A DNA stretch of 64,000 nucleotides from Pseudocolwellia agarivorans. GTDB lineage: Bacteria > Pseudomonadota > Gammaproteobacteria > Enterobacterales > Alteromonadaceae. A model generated the notes under the pieces. That model did not search any database, was not told the origin of the DNA, and saw nothing but the letters and a program-made list of their open reading frames with translations. The position numbers and the translations under genes were made by a program. Below, piece by piece: positions 43,304-51,578 of this stretch; the first letter of the stretch is position 1; the number at the start of each line of letters is the position of its first letter. The stretch is taken from the NCBI RefSeq assembly GCF_002000085.1, contig NZ_MUZU01000004.1, positions 310,001 to 374,000 on the forward strand, read 5' to 3'.

Positions 43304-44422
43304 TTATGCCAACCAATGAATCATACAGTCTAAACCTGAGGTATTAATTGCTGTATCGGCTTTTGCCTTTACGATTGACTTAGCATGAAAAGCCACACCT
43401 AAGTTAGCTGCTTCCATCATAACTAAATCATTAGCGCCATCACCCATAGCAACTGTTTGTTGATGAGGAATGTTATATTCTTCACTTAATAGTAATAAAG
43501 AGTCGGCTTTCACTTGTGCGTCTACGACCTTTCCAAGTACCTTGCCTGTCAGTTTTCCATCAATAATTTCTAATGTATTTGCATAAGCGGCATCCAATGA
43601 CAGCATGTTTTTTAAGTGATCTGCAAAATAAGTAAATCCACCAGAGGCTATCGCTACACGCCATTGGTGTTTTTTCAATTCAGTAATTAATGTTTCTAAC
43701 CCTTCCATTAAAGGAATATTTTTAGCAACGTCGGCAAGTATTTGTTCCGAAGCGTTTTCCAAGGTTGCTACTCGTTGATATAAGCTTTCAGAAAAGTCTA
43801 ACTTACCTTGCATGGCAAGCTCCGTGACTGCTGATACTTGCTCACCTACACCGGCTAATATTGCTATTTCATCAATACATTCAATTTTTATCGTGGTGGA
43901 ATCCATGTCCATGACGAGTAGACCAGGAACGTCCAATTTAGGTGCATTAAATAAAATAGCTGCTTCAATATTATTTTTTTCAGCAAAAGAGATGAGCTTT
44001 TGTCTAGATAAGTTAAGCTCATCAGTTGTGATAGCAAAGCGATAACTTATTAGATTATTTCTATGGTTAATTGCGGTTAATGCCGTTAATGAAATATCGC
44101 AAGTTTGTGTAAGTTGTGAAAGTAGGGCAAGAGAAATATCACTGAACACAACAAGCTCAATTCTTGAATTTACATTGGTTACTGTATTTGTTTGTTGCGA
44201 ATCTACCATAAGAGATTCATCACATTGGCAGTTAGAATCTATAGCAAAGGCACTTGTTGATAAATCAACACTAAAAGGAAATGACTCTGGCGCTTGAGTG
44301 GGTAATATTACTTGTGCAAGTGGAAGTGTATTAATTTTTTCTAGAATGAAGTTGTGTACGTTATTAGTCACGTTAAAGCCTACTATGATTGAGGTAAGTT
44401 TATTTGTATATTTGAATACCAT
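43304..44422 (-). CDS. serB: Phosphoserine phosphatase
   Basis: Last step of serine synthesis. HAD-family enzyme with the motif MDMDSTTIKIECIDEIA (nucleophile D172, acid/base D174), IASGGFTYF (motif II) and VAMGDGANDLVMM (motif IV). 372 residues is longer than E. coli SerB (322) because of an extended N-terminal, ACT-like part (1-165) with a unique stretch around 45-85. Divergent from ytjB as in enterobacteria. Its start codon lies at the edge of a perfect 16-bp inverted repeat. Confidence 0.95.
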   Translation of the reverse strand: MVFKYTNKLTSIIVGFNVTNNVHNFILEKINTLPLAQVILPTQAPESFPFSVDLSTSAFAIDSNCQCDESLMVDSQQTNTVTNVNSRIELVVFSDISLALLSQLTQTCDISLTALTAINHRNNLISYRFAITTDELNLSRQKLISFAEKNNIEAAILFNAPKLDVPGLLVMDMDSTTIKIECIDEIAILAGVGEQVSAVTELAMQGKLDFSESLYQRVATLENASEQILADVAKNIPLMEGLETLITELKKHQWRVAIASGGFTYFADHLKNMLSLDAAYANTLEIIDGKLTGKVLGKVVDAQVKADSLLLLSEEYNIPHQQTVAMGDGANDLVMMEAANLGVAFHAKSIVKAKADTAINTSGLDCMIHWLA

Positions 44423-44468
44423 TACGTTTAATTATTCAGCAGTTAATAACGCAATAATTAAACGTAAT
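44421..44468. repeat. Perfect 16-bp inverted repeat at the serB start
   Basis: ATTACGTTTAATTATT (44421-44436) and its exact complement (44453-44468) flank a 16-bp spacer. In serB mRNA the AUG would be at the 3' foot of this hairpin; it lies about 95 bp before the divergent ytjB. Confidence 0.85.
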
Positions 44469-44563
44469 AGTGCCCATCATTAAAAAGATGTTCTATAGAT
44501 ATTTTAAATACATCAAGAACCCTCTATAGTGTATCCATAGCAAAACAAATATCATAGAGGATT

Positions 44564-45172
44564 ATGGAAACATCTAATCTGCCTTTATACCCTAAATTAT
44601 CATCTATTTATAATAAATTAATGCAATTAGCTATAGCGATTGTGTTGATTATTGTATTGCTTAATTTATGGGTAACGAGTAATTATCGTTCTGAAAAAAC
44701 GATTCATGATCATTTTTATATTCTAGCTGAACAACATTTAGAACAAGCTGTTTCTAGTATTGTTTTTTTACAACTTATTGATAATAAAGTTGAATTGCAA
44801 AAGTATGTCGATGGTATAGCAAGCGCTAAGTGGATTTATGATGTACATATATATGATGAAACAGGTAAAACAATCGCCGCTTCAAAGAGTAGTGCAAGCA
44901 TAAAAGATGTTTATGGTATTACACTAAATAAAAGTAATAAAAGTGATGAGAATGTTCCTTTTATTCAAGAAATTAGAACAGATAAACTGATTGGTTTTAT
45001 GCGGATAACTGTGAAACAAAGTTATTTTACCGACGATTTAAATACAACCAGTTACGATAATCACGCCTTGTTACGTTTAATGATGATCATTGCCGTGTGT
45101 ATTGGTTTTTTACTGACTCGAGGTTTGAATCGTTTTAGCCGCCAAGGCTTCAGACCGCCGACTGAAAAATAA
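44564..45172 (+). CDS. ytjB: YtjB/Smp-family inner-membrane protein
   Basis: A 202-residue protein with two TM segments (about 18-41 and 167-185) enclosing a periplasmic domain of about 125 residues that looks like a dCache/PAS-type sensor fold (KWIYDVHIYDETGKTIAASK). Its position divergent from serB matches E. coli ytjB (smp), whose role is unclear. The cytosolic tail is short, so there is no signalling output domain. Its 3' end overlaps the convergent TatD-family gene by 63 bp. Confidence 0.85.
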   Translation: METSNLPLYPKLSSIYNKLMQLAIAIVLIIVLLNLWVTSNYRSEKTIHDHFYILAEQHLEQAVSSIVFLQLIDNKVELQKYVDGIASAKWIYDVHIYDETGKTIAASKSSASIKDVYGITLNKSNKSDENVPFIQEIRTDKLIGFMRITVKQSYFTDDLNTTSYDNHALLRLMMIIAVCIGFLLTRGLNRFSRQGFRPPTEK

Positions 45173-45991
45173 GTTATCAATGTTGATTTCAATTGCTTGA
45201 GCAATTTTATCAACACTTTCACATCTGATTTCAGCTAAACATTTTAGTATATCAATAAGTCGTAAAGGAGAGTTATCTTCTCCTTGATGCCCTTGTAGTG
45301 GCATGCTAGGAGCATCAGTTTCTAGCAACAAACTTTCTAGTGGAAGCTTTTTAATTGCCTTAATTGTTTTTTGAGCACGTTCATAAGTAAGTGTACCGCC
45401 AATTCCTAATTTAAAACCTAAATCTATATACGCTTTTGCTTGCTGGTAGCTTCCGGAAAAAGCATGAATAACACCGCAGGCTTGAGGCTTATGTTTCTTC
45501 AATATTGGGATGATAATGTCATGAGAGCGCCTATGATGCACTATTATCGGTAAGTTATATTGGTTACTTAGTGAAAGTTGGTGTTCAAAAAATGTGATTT
45601 GTTTATCTAAATTATTATTATTTTGAGCGATCACTTTATCTATACCTGCTTCACCAATCGCAACAATATTGTCTGCATATTTGGCTACTAGCGAAGTAAG
45701 TTGTGCTAATACGCTTTCATCTAAATCATTCAAGAACCATGGGTGAATACCTAAGCATGGAAATAACTGACATGACGCTCCGTGCGATTGTTGATTATTA
45801 TTTTTGTTTGAACAAGAGGGGATTACTTTATTATATGTTGATAGCTCTAAAACTTTCTGCCAATTTTTAGGGGCAATAGATGGAACAATTATTCGATGAA
45901 TACCTTGAAGATAGCACTGCTCTAAAAGTGAGGCCAACTCATTTGAAAAGTTATCAAAATCTATATGGCAGTGGCTATCTGTTAATAACAT
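45110..45991 (-). CDS. yjjV: TatD-family metal-dependent hydrolase (YjjV type)
   Basis: A 293-residue TIM-barrel amidohydrolase-like enzyme. Metal ligands are in TDSHCHIDF at the N-terminus, GEAGID (about 125), IIVHHRRSHD, HAFSG and LLLETDAPSMPL. The strong likeness to E. coli YjjV around GFKLGIGGTLTYERA supports that subgroup. Possible nuclease or other phosphohydrolase; cytoplasmic. An insertion of low-complexity Asn/Ser residues at about 63-70 and a C-terminal extension that runs into the ytjB 3' end are unusual. Confidence 0.88.
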   Translation of the reverse strand: MLLTDSHCHIDFDNFSNELASLLEQCYLQGIHRIIVPSIAPKNWQKVLELSTYNKVIPSCSNKNNNQQSHGASCQLFPCLGIHPWFLNDLDESVLAQLTSLVAKYADNIVAIGEAGIDKVIAQNNNNLDKQITFFEHQLSLSNQYNLPIIVHHRRSHDIIIPILKKHKPQACGVIHAFSGSYQQAKAYIDLGFKLGIGGTLTYERAQKTIKAIKKLPLESLLLETDAPSMPLQGHQGEDNSPLRLIDILKCLAEIRCESVDKIAQAIEINIDNLFFSRRSEALAAKTIQTSSQ

Positions 45992-46192
45992 AACGTTCCA
46001 TTTAAGGGGGATTGAACTTTAATATTTAAATTTTTTCGAATTAACGTATCCGTAGAACAGCGTTTATTACCCATTTCTACTACGTTACCGCATATTAGAG
46101 TAGAACAACTACGAAACATATGCTTTGTCTTGTATAAAAGGCTAATAAGTAGCTGTAAAAAGAGTCAACAAAGATCAAACAGACCCTATTGT

Positions 46193-47308
46193 TTAACGTA
46201 ATCTATTGGCTCTTTGTTCAATCTTATCTAGCACACCTTCCATCTTATAATGTTTAATAAAAGCAGCATCAGGCTCGCGTTCTTTTAATAATGTATTCGC
46301 TAAATAAACGGCTTGCGCTACATCAAATGATGATTTTAATAATTTGTCAGGACTGCGGTGTAAAATAACCGCTTCAATTAATGAATAAGAAAAGCTCCAT
46401 GTATGCAATAAATATCCACCTATATGACAGTGATCTGTTCCAAAAATTTTGAGTTCAAGTGGAGTGTTATCTTCTTTTGGATTACGACGTTTGAAAAAGT
46501 TTTCTGTTAGATCTGGCTTTATTTCATAAAGTACGACTTTACCAATAGCGTGTAATAACCCCGCGATCATAGCTTGTTGTTTTAATTCTGGCTTCACAAT
46601 AGAGGCAGCCAATTTAGCGGTAGCGAAGCTATGTAATTGCTCTTTCTCTAATGAAAAATTTGGAATGTCTGGTGAATAAGTAAATAACTCTGCAGTCATT
46701 ACGATACAGCAAAGAGTGTCAACGCCCATTTTAGTAATAGCGTCATTAATACTGGTAATATTTTTACCTTTCGACATTAAGGAACTATTAGCAAAGTGTA
46801 ATACTTTAGCGGTTAACCCCGGATCTTGAAGAATGATATCGGCTATTTTTTGGGAATCCGTATTGGAGTCTTTTAGTGCATGAGTTAACTGCATATACAC
46901 TTTAGGTGGACTGGGCAGGGTTTTTACATTAGCAATCGTTTTAACAATTAAGTCTTTAGTAATAGCTTGGCTGTGTTTTTGACTTTGACTCAATTTAGTT
47001 TTTATAGCAGCTAAATTGAGTGGTTGAGCAAAATTAAAATGGGCATGCTTTGTCGTGTAATGTTCGTGATTAATAACTTGCACACGGATCATTTGAGGAA
47101 AGCTGCTTGTTAAGGTTCTTAATAATTCATCGCCATTTATCTTGCCGAGTAAAGAGGGGGTAACTACTACATCAAACTTTGTTTGTTGTAGTAGTTCTTG
47201 CAAAATAGCTAAATTAGTAACGTGAGTAATGTCATCTTTACTTGCATTAAATGCAGGTTTTATTGCATCTAATGCGTGTTGCTGTGTATCTATCAACAAG
47301 ATTTTCAT
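46193..47308 (-). CDS. REC-like plus HDOD signalling protein with degenerate sites
   Basis: 371 residues. The N-terminal 110 residues have a receiver-like fold (MKILLIDTQQHAL, FDVVVTPSLLG) but lack the phosphoacceptor Asp. An HDOD domain spans about 125-320 (LPSPPKVYMQLTHAL, LQDPGLTAKVLHFANS), in which the HD pair reads HAIGK, so phosphohydrolase activity is not expected; this is common in HDOD proteins. It probably acts as a protein-interaction module in stress or c-di-GMP networks. It lies 23 bp downstream of argS on the same strand, so it is probably co-transcribed. Confidence 0.82.
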   Translation of the reverse strand: MKILLIDTQQHALDAIKPAFNASKDDITHVTNLAILQELLQQTKFDVVVTPSLLGKINGDELLRTLTSSFPQMIRVQVINHEHYTTKHAHFNFAQPLNLAAIKTKLSQSQKHSQAITKDLIVKTIANVKTLPSPPKVYMQLTHALKDSNTDSQKIADIILQDPGLTAKVLHFANSSLMSKGKNITSINDAITKMGVDTLCCIVMTAELFTYSPDIPNFSLEKEQLHSFATAKLAASIVKPELKQQAMIAGLLHAIGKVVLYEIKPDLTENFFKRRNPKEDNTPLELKIFGTDHCHIGGYLLHTWSFSYSLIEAVILHRSPDKLLKSSFDVAQAVYLANTLLKEREPDAAFIKHYKMEGVLDKIEQRANRLR

Positions 47309-47331
47309 GAAGCGCCTTATAGGGTGGTTTG

Positions 47332-49101
47332 CTACATTCTTTCCATAACTTCAATACCTAAAATATCTAATCCTTTATTTAGGGTTTTAGAAACGAGAGC
47401 ACATAATGCTAAGCGAGATTTTTTCACATCTTCACTAATATCGTCTTTAAGGATAGGACAAGCTTCGTAAAAGCTCATGTATAAACTCGCTAACTCATAT
47501 AAATAATTACAAAGTAAGTTAGGTGTACATTCAGAAATTACTGAGTCGATCACTTCTTCAAGTTGTAATAATTTCATCGCTAATGCTTTTTCTTGTAACT
47601 CTATAAGCTGCAATTGTGAGTAATCTAATTGTTCAGCTGAAATCCCAGCTTTAGTAAATATACTTTGAATACGAGAATACGCGTATTGTAAATACGGTGC
47701 TGTAGCGCCTTCAAAACTTAGCATGGTTTTCCAGTTAAAGATGTAATCGCTGGTTCTATTTTTTGATAAGTCTGCAAATTTAACTGCGCCAATACCTACT
47801 TTTTCAGAAATTTCAGATAATAACTCATCGGAAAAATCAGGATTCTTTTCTTTAATTAAAGCCGATGCACGTACTACGGCTTCATCAAGTAATTCAGCTA
47901 GCTTTATTGTACCGCCCGTGCGGGTTTTAAATGGTTTTCCGTCGTCACCCATCATCATACCAAATGGGCAATGATCATAACCAACATGCTCAGGTAAAAA
48001 TCCTGCTTTGCGTGCCACAATTTCTACTTGTTTAAAGTGAAGCGCTTGGCGAGCATCGGTAAATATAATAATGCGATCTGCTGCTAATTCACCGCTACGG
48101 TATCGACAGGCTGACAAATCAGTTGTTGCGTATAAGTAACCACCACCTGATTTTTGCACAATAAATACAGAAGGTTCGCCGTCTTTATTCGCCATTTCGT
48201 CAATAAATACAACTTTAGCGCCTTGATCTTCCACTGCAATATTTTGAGCCATTAACTCGTCTATTACTTTGGGTAAATCAGGATTGTAGGCACTTTCACC
48301 CATAATGTCGTCACGGGTAAGCGTTACATTTAATTTTTTATAAATGTCTTCACTGTGTGCGATAGAGATATCAATAAATTGTTGCCATAGTACAGCACAA
48401 TCAGCATCGCCACCTTGTAGCTTAACAACGTAGTCGCGTGCTCTGTCTGCAAAGCCATCTTCGTTATCAAACCTGACTTTTGCTTCACGGTAAAAATTTT
48501 CTAAATCAGCAAGGGCAGTTTCAGCCACTTCGTCAGAGGCTAATTTGTCACTTAAATGAGCCAAAAGCATACCGAATTGTGTACCCCAATCGCCCATGTG
48601 GTTTTGACGAATAACCTTGTCGCCACGAAATTCTAAAGCTCGTACAACCGCGTCACCAATAATGGTTGAACGCAAATGACCTACGTGCATTTCTTTAGCA
48701 AGGTTTGGCGCTGAATAGTCAACAACAACGGTTTGAGCTTTTTCGTTAGGTAGTGAACCACGTTGTGTTACACCTAAATTTACGTCACTTGAACTATTAA
48801 CTAATTGCTCACTTAACCATTTTTTATCTAAATGAATATTAATAAAACCTGGGCCTGCTAATTCAATTTTTTCAGCAATACCTTTCGCCACTAATTCTGG
48901 TTCTAACACGGCTACAACTTGAGTCGCTAATTCGCGAGGATTAGTTTTTAGTTTTTTAGCTGCGCCCATTACACCATTTGCTTGGTAATCACCAAATTGT
49001 GGCTTAGTTGAAAGACTAATTGCAGGGTTAGTACCTTCAGGTAAACCTGCAGAAAGCATTGCAGTAGAAACGATGTCAGCTAATAGGTTTTTAATATTCA
49101 T
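47332..49101 (-). CDS. argS: Arginyl-tRNA synthetase
   Basis: Class I synthetase charging tRNA-Arg. 589 residues. An N-terminal Add-1 domain recognises the tRNA D-loop ([15 protein letters not shown]). The HIGH motif reads HVGH in [15 protein letters not shown]. The catalytic core follows, and the C-terminal anticodon-binding helix bundle ends in MERM, as usual. KMSK is absent, as in many ArgS. The 348-bp leader to prfC holds a hairpin and two palindromic repeats. Confidence 0.96.
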   Translation of the reverse strand: MNIKNLLADIVSTAMLSAGLPEGTNPAISLSTKPQFGDYQANGVMGAAKKLKTNPRELATQVVAVLEPELVAKGIAEKIELAGPGFINIHLDKKWLSEQLVNSSSDVNLGVTQRGSLPNEKAQTVVVDYSAPNLAKEMHVGHLRSTIIGDAVVRALEFRGDKVIRQNHMGDWGTQFGMLLAHLSDKLASDEVAETALADLENFYREAKVRFDNEDGFADRARDYVVKLQGGDADCAVLWQQFIDISIAHSEDIYKKLNVTLTRDDIMGESAYNPDLPKVIDELMAQNIAVEDQGAKVVFIDEMANKDGEPSVFIVQKSGGGYLYATTDLSACRYRSGELAADRIIIFTDARQALHFKQVEIVARKAGFLPEHVGYDHCPFGMMMGDDGKPFKTRTGGTIKLAELLDEAVVRASALIKEKNPDFSDELLSEISEKVGIGAVKFADLSKNRTSDYIFNWKTMLSFEGATAPYLQYAYSRIQSIFTKAGISAEQLDYSQLQLIELQEKALAMKLLQLEEVIDSVISECTPNLLCNYLYELASLYMSFYEACPILKDDISEDVKKSRLALCALVSKTLNKGLDILGIEVMERM

Positions 49102-49146
49102 TTTTAAGCTCTTTGTGTTTGTTGCGGTTAAACATTAAGTTAAACC

Positions 49147-49179
49147 AACTAACTGCTTGAAGTGATAAAGCAGGTAGTT
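49147..49179. other. Leader hairpin upstream of argS
   Basis: AACTAACTGCTT (49147-49158) pairs with AAGCAGGTAGTT (49168-49179) with one mismatch and a 9-nt loop, 46 bp before the argS start codon. Possibly regulatory. Confidence 0.5.
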
Positions 49180-49201
49180 AAAAAATCTCATTTATTTTAC
49201 T

Positions 49202-49336
49202 TCTAAAGTATTTGGTTAAGTTGTTAGTTTTTTATCAAAGTATTTTATTATTTTTATGAGGAGCTTAGTTTACTAAGTGACAAATAAAAATAATGCCCAG
49301 AAAAATTAACTACCGCACCAAACAAAATATTTCAAA
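49202..49336. repeat. Palindromic repeat family 2, copy 1
   Basis: An imperfect palindrome of about 130 bp centred on CTTAG-TTTA-CTAAG (49264-49277), with inner arms ATTATTTTTAT and ATAAAAATAAT. It shares the core GAGC-N-TAGTTTACTA-N-GTGAC with copy 2, 118 bp away. Confidence 0.75.
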
Positions 49337-49445
49337 GTATATGTTCTTTTAGCAAACCCGCCGAGGCGTTTTTGATAGGAGCATAGTTTACTATGTGACT
49401 CTCAAAAACAACGACAGCAATGTAGCTAAAATATCATATACGAAG
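49337..49445. repeat. Palindromic repeat family 2, copy 2
   Basis: A palindrome centred on CATAG-TTTA-CTATG (49382-49395). Arms GTATATG...TTTTAGC and GTTTTTGA recur in inverted order. It begins 4 bp past the prfC stop and may also act as its terminator. Confidence 0.75.
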
Positions 49446-49449
49446 AAAT

Positions 49450-51030
49450 TTAGTGTTCACGTGTCTTATGGAATACAATATCTGGCGCTCGCTCTTGCGC
49501 CAAACTCAAGTTAACCATAGTCGGAGCAATATAGGTTAAGTTATCGCCACCATCTAACGCTAAGTTGTCGTAAGCTTTCTTTTTAAACTGCTCTAACGTG
49601 CGTTCGTTATCACATGTACACCAACGAGCTGTTGCCACACTGATTGGTTCATAAATCGCTTCAACTTTGTATTCCGTACGTAAACGTTGAACAACTACTT
49701 CAAATTGTAGTACACCTACAGCGCCTACAATTAAGTCGTTTGAATTTAATGGTCTAAATACTTGTACGGCACCTTCTTCAGAAAGCTGTATTAAGCCTTT
49801 TTGAAGTTGTTTCATTTTAAGCGGATCACGTAAGCGAATACGGCGGAACATTTCAGGTGCAAAGTTTGGAATACCGCTAAATTTCATGTCTTCACCAGCG
49901 GTAAAGGTATCACCTATTTGAATGCTACCGTGGTTATGTAAACCGATAATATCGCCTGCGTAAGCTTCTTCAACGTTTGATCTGTCACCTGCCATAAAGG
50001 TTACCGCATCGGCAATTTTTACATCTTTGCCAATACGTACTTGTCTCATTTTCATGCCTTTTTCATATTTACCTGAGCAAATACGCATGAAGGCAATACG
50101 GTCACGATGTTTAGGATCCATGTTGGCTTGTATTTTAAAGACAAAACCAGAGAATTTTTCTTCCTCGGCTTTTACTTCACGAGTTGACGTTAATCGTGGT
50201 AAGGGTTTTGGTGCCCATTTGGTTAAACCGTCAAGCATGTGGTCAACACCAAAGTTACCTAAAGCTGTGCCAAAAAATACCGGTGTAAGTTCGCCTTTTA
50301 GAAATTCTTCTAGATCAAATTCGTGCGATGCACCCTGAACAAGTTCAAGTTCTTCACGTAAATCATCAGCATAGTTACCAATTGCTTTATCAAGCTCAGG
50401 GTTATCTAAGCCTTTTATTACTCGTTTTTCTTGAATAGTATGACCTTGGCCCGTTTGATAAAGAAAAGTTTCGTTAGTTAACAGGTTGTACACGCCCTTA
50501 AATTCTTTACCCATGCCAATTGGCCAAGTAATAGGCGCACACTTAATTTTTAATACGTCTTCAACTTCATCCATAACTTCCATAGGATCACGCACATCGC
50601 GGTCCATTTTATTCATGAAAGTAATAATTGGTGTGTCACGTAAACGGGTAACTTCCATCAGCTTAATCGTTCTTGCTTCAACACCTTTTGCTACATCAAT
50701 TACCATTAAGCAAGAGTCGACAGCGGTTAATGTTCTATAAGTATCTTCCGAGAAATCTTCATGGCCGGGAGTATCAAGTAAATTAACTAGACATTTATTA
50801 TAGGGAAACTGCATTACAGAGGTGGTAATTGAAATACCACGATCTTTTTCCATCTCCATCCAATCAGACTTAGCGTGTTGGCCTGATTTTTTACCTTTTA
50901 CTGTCCCTGCCTTTTGTAAAGCTTGACCAAAAAGTAATACTTTTTCAGTAATGGTTGTTTTACCCGCATCAGGGTGAGAAATGATAGCGAAGGTACGACG
51001 TAAATCGACTTCCTGCTGTTGTACCGACAT
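49450..51030 (-). CDS. prfC: Peptide chain release factor 3
   Basis: GTPase that recycles RF1/RF2 from the ribosome. 526 residues. G1 is [13 protein letters not shown], switch II is [15 protein letters not shown]4 is FMNKMDRD, followed by the RF3-specific domains II and III. The family's usual length and the typical ending [17 protein letters not shown] are seen. Monocistronic; followed by the family-2 palindromic repeats. Confidence 0.96.
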   Translation of the reverse strand: MSVQQQEVDLRRTFAIISHPDAGKTTITEKVLLFGQALQKAGTVKGKKSGQHAKSDWMEMEKDRGISITTSVMQFPYNKCLVNLLDTPGHEDFSEDTYRTLTAVDSCLMVIDVAKGVEARTIKLMEVTRLRDTPIITFMNKMDRDVRDPMEVMDEVEDVLKIKCAPITWPIGMGKEFKGVYNLLTNETFLYQTGQGHTIQEKRVIKGLDNPELDKAIGNYADDLREELELVQGASHEFDLEEFLKGELTPVFFGTALGNFGVDHMLDGLTKWAPKPLPRLTSTREVKAEEEKFSGFVFKIQANMDPKHRDRIAFMRICSGKYEKGMKMRQVRIGKDVKIADAVTFMAGDRSNVEEAYAGDIIGLHNHGSIQIGDTFTAGEDMKFSGIPNFAPEMFRRIRLRDPLKMKQLQKGLIQLSEEGAVQVFRPLNSNDLIVGAVGVLQFEVVVQRLRTEYKVEAIYEPISVATARWCTCDNERTLEQFKKKAYDNLALDGGDNLTYIAPTMVNLSLAQERAPDIVFHKTREH

Positions 51031-51183
51031 GCAAATTACCTATTGTTAGATATAAATGAAAATAGATGAAATTAAGAGCGCAATATTATAGCGAAAAGTC
51101 GGGCGAAGGGCAGTAACAATATGTCGTAAATCTGTGTTTTTTTGGTAGCTTTCTAGAAGTGGGTATAAATAAGTGACAAAACA

Positions 51184-51565
51184 GGTTGGTTTTATATATA
51201 CCCGTTACCATTCAAGATGCAGGTTTCAGTGGGAACTAAAAACAATTTAGGCACAGATTTCATGTTCCAGACGAAATCTAAGTACATACATCCATGTATG
51301 CAAGGCATTAAGTTTACGTCATGGTTATTCTCGGTAACTGCTCCTGCGTTACCCTAATATCCTACATCCATGTAGGAACCTGACTAAAGTTAATAACGAA
51401 GCATAAATTGTTTTTAGACCCATCGAAGAAGCGCTTGAGCAAAATCACTTCTTCGTTAATGCTTTTTATAAGGGAGCGACCATTATTACAAAGCATTGCC
51501 TTGAATTGATATCGCTCAAGCACTCTGAAATAGCCTCTTGGTTGGTAACGGGTATAAAACCAACC
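51184..51565. repeat. Outer inverted repeat around repeat copy B
   Basis: GGTTGGTTTTATA (51184-51196) and its exact complement (51553-51565) directly border the family-1 repeat and extend its ends into one long inverted structure. It lies between prfC and the GH2 gene. Confidence 0.7.
51197..51556 (+). repeat. Dispersed repeat family 1, copy B (360 bp, longest)
   Basis: Terminal inverted repeats TATACCCGTTACCA and TGGTAACGGGTATA. Internal short direct repeats ACATCCATGTA bound the segment missing from copy A. No open frame; MITE-like. It fills most of the 548-bp gap 51031-51578. Confidence 0.85.
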
Positions 51566-51578
51566 TATTTCTTATAGC

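Noticed and set aside
50027..50338. 103-codon plus-strand frame in prfC
   Set aside because: Antisense shadow of a well-supported essential gene.
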